64,000 nucleotides of DNA, taken from NCBI GenBank assembly GCA_029009115.1, contig JAQXJU010000042.1, positions 1-64,000 on the forward strand, written 5' to 3'. The stretch is from Bacteroidales bacterium. GTDB taxonomy: Bacteria; Bacteroidota; Bacteroidia; Bacteroidales; UBA932. The notes below the pieces were generated by a model, which had not been told where the DNA came from, searched no databases, and worked only from the letters and a program-made list of their open reading frames with translations. Shown here one piece after another: positions 57,965-64,000 of this stretch. Numbering within the stretch: position 1 is the stretch's first letter; each line of letters begins with the position of its first letter. The translations under genes and the position numbers were made by a program.

Positions 57965-59797
57965 ATGAGCAAGATAATCCGAAACCTGACAATTCTTACA
58001 GTTGCAGTCCTGCTGTCTTCGTGCAGCCTTCTGGACGAGCGCCCTACCACATCTCTGTCAGAGACGGCAGTATTCAAGACCGAAGAAGGCCTGGAGTCGC
58101 TGATTACGGGATGCTATCAGGCATTCAGAGAAAAGTACCTCTGGTGCGGCCAGCTTTACGAATTTCTCCAGGAAGCCTCACTTCTGGTCCACTGGAAAGG
58201 AGACCGCACCACCGAGAACTTCCAGCAGTGTCTCGATATGACCTTCTATTCGACCAATACCGTCAACCAGGAGGCATTCAAGGACTTGTACGCTGCAATA
58301 AACCGTTGCAACAACATACTCACGAACATAGGCGACAGCCCTGTGAGCGAGGACTTCAAGAACGAAATCAAGGGCGAAGCCCGCTTCTTGAGGGCAGTCC
58401 TGTACTTCAACGCCGTGCGTATGTGGGGAGACCTGCCTCTTGTCCTGAGCTCGCCGAGGAACCTCGAGGAGGCCAATATTCCGCGCTCTTCCTACCTTGA
58501 TGTTTACAGGCAGATACTCGAAGACCTCGACTATGCCGAGACCAATATGCGCGACTTCGACCGCCAGGTGGAGGCTACAGGCGAGAGGGGGCGTGCCTGC
58601 AAATGGGCGGCATCTTCATACAAGGCCCTTGTCTATCTGCAGATAGCATCGATACTCTATTCGCCTGATGACCAGCCTTTCAGAGACCGTCCCGACTTCA
58701 AAAACTGCGGTGTCGAGGACGAAAAGGCAGCCTGGACAAAGGCCTTGGAATGTGCCGAGAAGGTAATCGAAAAGGGTCCATACCGGCTCGCCGACAACTA
58801 CTGCGATCTCTTCAAATGGGAGACCACCGCCGACCATCTGCTCCGCGAGAGGATATTTGCCCTGAACTCAAGCAATCTCAAGGGCTACTCCTCCTACTGC
58901 CAGTACACCCTCCCCAACTATCCGGCCGGAACGGCACAGGTCTCGGCAAAAGCGAGCAACTACGGTCGTACCCGACCGGAGAGGTGGGTGTTCCAGACCT
59001 GGGCTTCGCGATACGGCGGAATGCTCGGAAGCGGGCGTGGAGACGGCCTGACTGGGGTATTCGTATCCTGCGGTGATCCCCGCTTCGATGCAAGTTACAT
59101 CCACACGTCGTACTACAACCAGAACAAGCAGGCAAACGTAAAGATTTACCCTTCTTCGGGATGCGTCAGCGGGATAGTTGCAGGCAGCGACCAGGACAAG
59201 TTCGCCCCCTATTTCAAAAAATACCTGCACCCTGCATACAATGCCAACAATGGCGAGGCCGATTTTTATATGATGCGCTTCGCCGAGCTGTATCTAATTG
59301 CAGCAGAGGCAGCGGCATCGCTCAGCACCAGCGTCGGAGACTCATTCTGGAACAAGGCATTGCAGTATGTAGAGGTGATCCACGCCCGGGCAAGGAAGAG
59401 CGTAGCCGAGGGGCGAGAGGAGGCCCTGTTCCCCAGCTGGGAAGATAAGGTATTCTCCTCAAAAGAGGAACTGGTAAGCGCCATTTTCTGGGAGAGACTC
59501 TTTGAGATGAGCGGAGAAGGACACGAGTTCTTCGATATGCGCAGGCGCGGCGCGCAGTGGGTAATTGACAACATCACCCGTCCTTTCAACGAATTCCTGC
59601 AGAAAGAAGAGCAGGGTCCGAATATCAAATCTCCGGTAGAAGGCACAGGGTACTGGCAGACAAGCTATTTCGGGAGGGTCTTCCCCACCGATGTCGAAAG
59701 TGTACGCAAGAGCCTGCTTCTGGCCTTCCCCGACCAGGAAATCAGGACCAATGCAGCAATTGACTACAAAGACCAGAATCCATATATAATAAGATAG
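57965..59797 (+). CDS. SusD/RagB-family lipoprotein
   Basis: 610 aa; lipobox LLSSCSLLDERPTTSLSE; RFAELYLIAAEAAA; FWERLFEMSGEGHEFFDMRRRG. Confidence 0.94.
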   Translation: MSKIIRNLTILTVAVLLSSCSLLDERPTTSLSETAVFKTEEGLESLITGCYQAFREKYLWCGQLYEFLQEASLLVHWKGDRTTENFQQCLDMTFYSTNTVNQEAFKDLYAAINRCNNILTNIGDSPVSEDFKNEIKGEARFLRAVLYFNAVRMWGDLPLVLSSPRNLEEANIPRSSYLDVYRQILEDLDYAETNMRDFDRQVEATGERGRACKWAASSYKALVYLQIASILYSPDDQPFRDRPDFKNCGVEDEKAAWTKALECAEKVIEKGPYRLADNYCDLFKWETTADHLLRERIFALNSSNLKGYSSYCQYTLPNYPAGTAQVSAKASNYGRTRPERWVFQTWASRYGGMLGSGRGDGLTGVFVSCGDPRFDASYIHTSYYNQNKQANVKIYPSSGCVSGIVAGSDQDKFAPYFKKYLHPAYNANNGEADFYMMRFAELYLIAAEAAASLSTSVGDSFWNKALQYVEVIHARARKSVAEGREEALFPSWEDKVFSSKEELVSAIFWERLFEMSGEGHEFFDMRRRGAQWVIDNITRPFNEFLQKEEQGPNIKSPVEGTGYWQTSYFGRVFPTDVESVRKSLLLAFPDQEIRTNAAIDYKDQNPYIIR

Positions 59798-62700
59798 TGA
59801 AGATACTGAATTGCATATTACTTGGAGTCGTTTGTGCCGCTACGCTGAGCGCAAACCCTTCGTTCCGTTCCTACACGCCCAGAGAGGGACTCTCGCACAG
59901 GACAGTTCTCCTTTCTGTTCAGGACAAAGAAGGGGTGATGTGGTTCGGGACCGAAGACGGGCTCAACAGCTTCGACGGATACAACTTCAAGGTGTACAGG
60001 CACCGCGACAACGACAAAACTTCGCTGCCGGGAGACAGAATTGCATCGATTGAGGTTTGTTCCGACGGAACTCTCTGGGTATCAGTCGGAAAGAAGATAG
60101 TCCGCTACAATCGCGAGAGCGACACTTTCGAGAGCTGGGAGCACCCCACTCTCGGGAGGCAGATACGCAACATCTTCGAAATCAGACCCGGAAAGATAGG
60201 AATCAGCTATGCCACCCAGATGTGGTGCTTCGACACTTCCGAAGGCACTTTCGGAACCTCGGAGATACCTTCGGAACTCGTGAACTCAACCATCATCTGC
60301 TGCAGCAACACTCCAAAGGCAGTGGCTCTGGGTTCGGAGGACGGGCGGATATTCATCTGGGACAAAACTTCGGGAGAAGTACGCACCGTCGGAGGACTGC
60401 CCGAGGGCATCAGGCCCAAGAGCCTGCTGCTGGGCGCCAATGAACTCTGGATAGGAACCGAGGGCTCGGGACTACTGAAGGCCGAACTCAAGACTGGCCT
60501 GGTATCCGACTATCGCGAAGAAAGAAACGAAATCTGCTCCAACCACGTCAGGGCACTGTGCTACGACAATTCTGCAAGGCTCTGGATTGGAACCTACAAG
60601 GGGCTCGACATACTCGACCACGGAAAGTTCACACACTTCAGCCACGACTCCTCAGACAAGGGAAGCCTGAGCGACAACTCCATCAGGACTATCACCCGAG
60701 ACAGCCAGGGAGGAATGTGGCTCGGAACCTTCTACGGAGGCATCAACTACTGGCATCCCGGCTACGACCACTTCGCTCCGGTCAAGACCGAAGGCTACAG
60801 CTTTTCGCCCGAAGGGACTATGCAGGCAATGGCCGAGGCTCCCGACCGCTCGATATGGATGGGGGCCGACTATCAGACGGTAGTCAGGTATGACCCTTCC
60901 ACAGGAAAGGCACGTCCTTACCGGATTGACGCAGGAGTCCCCTTGAATATCAAGGACATACACTTCGACGGAAAGAAGGTGTATCTGGCCTCGCACCTGG
61001 CAGGACTCACAGTTCTCGACATCCCCACCGGACGATACCGCGTATTCCGCGGAGGCGAAATCTCAGACAACATATCCTGCATACTACCCAAGGACAACAA
61101 TAACGTCTATCTCGGGACCTCCGAAGGGCTCTGTATATTCAACAAGCAGAACAGTACGGTCGTGAGAGTTCCGAGTCCGCTCAGCAATCCCACCACGACC
61201 AGCATTATTCGCAACAGCGACGGCAGCATCTGGGCGGGAGGCAACGGAGGAATTGCCATCTACAAAGAGCAGGGCGGAGACATCAGCCCCGTCGGGGTGA
61301 AAGGCAAGCTCAGAAAGATTCGCAAGGTCAAACGTCTGTTCCTCTCTTCGGAGGGCGATGTATATATCTGCGCCGACAGGCTGTGCCGATACTCCCCTGC
61401 CGATTCCTCGCTGGTGTACTTCTCGGTCGATGACGGGCTTCCGACGAACATCGTAAACGACATTGTCGAAGACGAACTTAACAGGCTGTGGCTGTTCACT
61501 GCCAATGGTCTTTGCTGCTACAACCCGTCCACAGGCACATTCAAGCAGTATCGCGACGACGGAGGTATGGCATACTCGAATCTTGGATCGTCGAGTATGT
61601 GCAAGAGTACGTCGGGACAGGTTTACATAGGTACCCAGGACGGGGTCATCAGCTTCAATCCTGTTCTCGTCGAAGACAACCCCTTCAACCCGGCGCCGGT
61701 GATTTCAAACGTATTCCAGTCCGGAAAGGCAATAAAAGGCGATGTGGTAGTTCCATACGACGGCAATACCCTCAGCTTCGAGTTCAACACCTACAACTAT
61801 CTCTCTGGAGGAGAGGACCTTTTCTCGTTCCGTCTAAAGGGATACGACAAAGAGTGGCGAAGCCAGAGGGGACAGAATACCGTAACCTACTACAACATTC
61901 CTCCCGGACGCTATGTCTTCGAAGTCAGGGCTGCCAACAACGACGGAATCTGGAACCCCGTGACAGCCTCGAGGCCAGTCAGGGTAAAACCTTTCTTTGC
62001 CTACACTCCCCTGGCGATTGCCATTTATGCCTTTCTGGCACTGCTGATTATCTGCGGAGCGTTCTACATACGGCTCCAAAGACAGGAGCAGAAGCACAGC
62101 GAAGAAGTCCACGAACTCAAGGTCAACTTCTTCATCAACTTCCTGAACGAGATGAAGACTCCCCTGACCCTCATCAATTCTCCCCTGCAGGAGATGATAC
62201 CCCGTGCGGAGAGCAACTGGATGCGTTCGCAGCTGCGCTATGTCGAGAAAAACTCTCGCAGGCTCATTCATCTTGTCTCGCAGATGCTCCTGTTCCGCAA
62301 GGCCCAGCTGGATGTCATCAGCCTGAAAGTGAGGTCTTTCGATGCCGACAGGATGATTGGCGAAATAGTCGGAACCTTCGCACGCTTCACACGGCAGCGC
62401 GGGGTTCAGTGCAGCTACTCTTCGGGGATTGAAGGAAAGGAAATACTCGCAGATCCTCAGTATCTTGAGATAATCCTGAACAATCTGCTGTCGAACGCCG
62501 TAAAGTTCACTTCCGAAGGTGCGATAAGCGTTCGCTCGGCAATATGCTCCGACAGTCTCAACATTCAGGTCGAAGACAGCGGCTGCGGTATGAGCGAAGA
62601 CTATCACAGAGGGCCGGGGCATCTGGGGACAGGACTCGGACTGGCAATCGTGGAGCAACTCCTTGAGCACCACCACGGAAGTCTCAGCGTTGAAAGCGAA

Positions 62701-63627
62701 AAAGGTAAAGGTTCGGTATTTACCGTCTGCATACCACAGAACAGAGATGCCTACAAGAGCGAAGAGTTCTCCACAGAGGAGGGCTACGACTACAGGCCGG
62801 CGGAAGAGCCTGATTGCGAGGACTATGACACAGAGCCCGAGATTGAGGTTTACAGCGACGCCCTCAACAGCACCGGACGTATTCTTCTGGTCATATCCGA
62901 CAAGGATATGCAGAAATACCTCAACGAAGGGTTGTCGCGAAACTTTGAGGTTATGCTCTGCTCCTCGGAGGCTGAAGCTATGTCTATGGGGCTCTCAAAC
63001 GAGATTGACGCCGTGCTGGTTTATGACAGCAAAGATATAGATGGCCTGAGGCTCTGCGTCAAAATTAAGGAAGAAGACAGGCTGAGCCATATTCCTGTTG
63101 TAATTCTGTCGTCGCGTGACGGAGCCGACGAACAGCTCAAGGCCTTCAGGGCCGGTGCCAGCGACTTCTTCACCAAGCCCTTCTCTCTGGCTGTTCTTAC
63201 CGTGAAGATAGGAAATATAATATCTGAGCGGCGCAAGAACTCGATGTCGGTATCGGGTGCTCCTGACAGCGACGAAAGCAAGGTGTACAGCGACCCCGAC
63301 GAGAGATTCCTCGAAAGGGTGAATGCGGCAATTATGCGGAGGATTGACGATATCGACCTGTCAATCAACGATATAGTAAAGGAGATAGGAATGTCCCGTT
63401 CGAGTTTCTTCCTCAAGCTCAAGGCCCTTACGGGACTCGCACCACAGGACTACGTCCGCAAGATCCGCTTCAGGCAGGCCTGTCAGCTGCTCCTTGAAGG
63501 AGACAGGCCAATAGCCGAAATTGCGGCGATGACAGGATTCAACTCGGCCTCGTACTTCTCACGGGCATTCAAGAAATACTACGGAATACTACCATCTAAT
63601 TACAAATCAAGCAATGAGAATCAATAG
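59797..63627 (+). CDS. Hybrid two-component system regulator (HTCS), degenerate phosphorelay sites (GTG start)
   Basis: 1276 aa; propeller repeats, Y_Y_Y-like region, TM, kinase, receiver and AraC HTH (IAAMTGFNSASYFSRAFKKYYGILPSNY). Confidence 0.92.
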   Translation: MKILNCILLGVVCAATLSANPSFRSYTPREGLSHRTVLLSVQDKEGVMWFGTEDGLNSFDGYNFKVYRHRDNDKTSLPGDRIASIEVCSDGTLWVSVGKKIVRYNRESDTFESWEHPTLGRQIRNIFEIRPGKIGISYATQMWCFDTSEGTFGTSEIPSELVNSTIICCSNTPKAVALGSEDGRIFIWDKTSGEVRTVGGLPEGIRPKSLLLGANELWIGTEGSGLLKAELKTGLVSDYREERNEICSNHVRALCYDNSARLWIGTYKGLDILDHGKFTHFSHDSSDKGSLSDNSIRTITRDSQGGMWLGTFYGGINYWHPGYDHFAPVKTEGYSFSPEGTMQAMAEAPDRSIWMGADYQTVVRYDPSTGKARPYRIDAGVPLNIKDIHFDGKKVYLASHLAGLTVLDIPTGRYRVFRGGEISDNISCILPKDNNNVYLGTSEGLCIFNKQNSTVVRVPSPLSNPTTTSIIRNSDGSIWAGGNGGIAIYKEQGGDISPVGVKGKLRKIRKVKRLFLSSEGDVYICADRLCRYSPADSSLVYFSVDDGLPTNIVNDIVEDELNRLWLFTANGLCCYNPSTGTFKQYRDDGGMAYSNLGSSSMCKSTSGQVYIGTQDGVISFNPVLVEDNPFNPAPVISNVFQSGKAIKGDVVVPYDGNTLSFEFNTYNYLSGGEDLFSFRLKGYDKEWRSQRGQNTVTYYNIPPGRYVFEVRAANNDGIWNPVTASRPVRVKPFFAYTPLAIAIYAFLALLIICGAFYIRLQRQEQKHSEEVHELKVNFFINFLNEMKTPLTLINSPLQEMIPRAESNWMRSQLRYVEKNSRRLIHLVSQMLLFRKAQLDVISLKVRSFDADRMIGEIVGTFARFTRQRGVQCSYSSGIEGKEILADPQYLEIILNNLLSNAVKFTSEGAISVRSAICSDSLNIQVEDSGCGMSEDYHRGPGHLGTGLGLAIVEQLLEHHHGSLSVESEKGKGSVFTVCIPQNRDAYKSEEFSTEEGYDYRPAEEPDCEDYDTEPEIEVYSDALNSTGRILLVISDKDMQKYLNEGLSRNFEVMLCSSEAEAMSMGLSNEIDAVLVYDSKDIDGLRLCVKIKEEDRLSHIPVVILSSRDGADEQLKAFRAGASDFFTKPFSLAVLTVKIGNIISERRKNSMSVSGAPDSDESKVYSDPDERFLERVNAAIMRRIDDIDLSINDIVKEIGMSRSSFFLKLKALTGLAPQDYVRKIRFRQACQLLLEGDRPIAEIAAMTGFNSASYFSRAFKKYYGILPSNYKSSNENQ

Positions 63628-64000
63628 AGCAACAATTCTTCTGAGCCTGGCGGCAGTGCTGCTTGCCGCGTGCCAGGAGAAGGAGCCCCAGACGAAGCCG
63701 GAACCCGGTGGCGAAGAGCAGAGTCCGCTTTGCTTCAAGGCAAGCCTCGACGGCACAAAGACTGTGCTCGCAGGAAAGAACACTCTCCATTGGACAGCAG
63801 ACGATGCCATTGCCCTTTTCGCAGGAGAAGGGAAAGCAGCCGCAAAGTACACTAATGAACTGGTTTCCAATTCACCCGAGGCCAGTTTCAAGGGTAGCGG
63901 AGCTGTGAAGGACGGCGAACTCTACAGGGCGGCTTCACCCTTCGGGGCCGTACAGGAGTTCTCGGGCAGCACGGTAAAGATGCTCCTCAAGAGCAGCCAG
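63614..64000 (+). CDS. Lipoprotein, N-terminal part (runs off window)
   Basis: ATG at 63614: MRINRATILLSLAAVLLAACQEKEPQTKPEPGG; open to the window end; overlaps HTCS by 14 nt. Confidence 0.75.
   Translation, partial: MRINRATILLSLAAVLLAACQEKEPQTKPEPGGEEQSPLCFKASLDGTKTVLAGKNTLHWTADDAIALFAGEGKAAAKYTNELVSNSPEASFKGSGAVKDGELYRAASPFGAVQEFSGSTVKMLLKSSQ

Overview
The window is 64 kb of a Bacteroidetes (Bacteroidales-type) chromosome, judged by SusC/SusD pairs, TAnnTTTG -7 promoter boxes, BACON and FISUMP lipoproteins and a hybrid two-component regulator. The backbone is ordinary: prfB 3' end, class I fumarase, AsmA-like protein, tRNA-Leu(TAG), a phoBR-like pair with a Na/Pi symporter, mntP, a 4Fe-4S membrane protein with an aldo/keto reductase, an AGCS symporter, a MATE pump, tilS, proS, lpxD-lpxC-lpxA, apbE and cysK-cysE. 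There are two SusC/SusD loci: 5.9-16 kb, with two tandem receiver-less histidine kinases and a solitary receiver protein; and 50.9-64 kb. No transposases, CRISPR arrays or rRNA operons were found. The strongest non-routine signals are: (1) a predicted cysteine-responsive attenuator ahead of cysK-cysE, with a 23-aa leader ORF MKRNNTACCCCDCYTPGGAVALS followed by an intrinsic terminator; (2) a ~944-bp array directly upstream of that promoter, in which the 11-bp dyad GTGAAWTTCAC recurs 13 times at exactly 63-bp steps (6.0 helical turns), with two expanded sites that preserve helical phase; (3) an HTCS that has lost its phospho-acceptor His and the receiver acidic pocket; (4) a cluster of in-frame minisatellites inside a TonB-box-less SusC-like protein and its neighbouring BACON lipoprotein; (5) a 38-bp promoter element duplicated upstream of a solitary receiver gene and a lipoprotein gene. 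Family assignments rest on motif recognition only; no database search was run.
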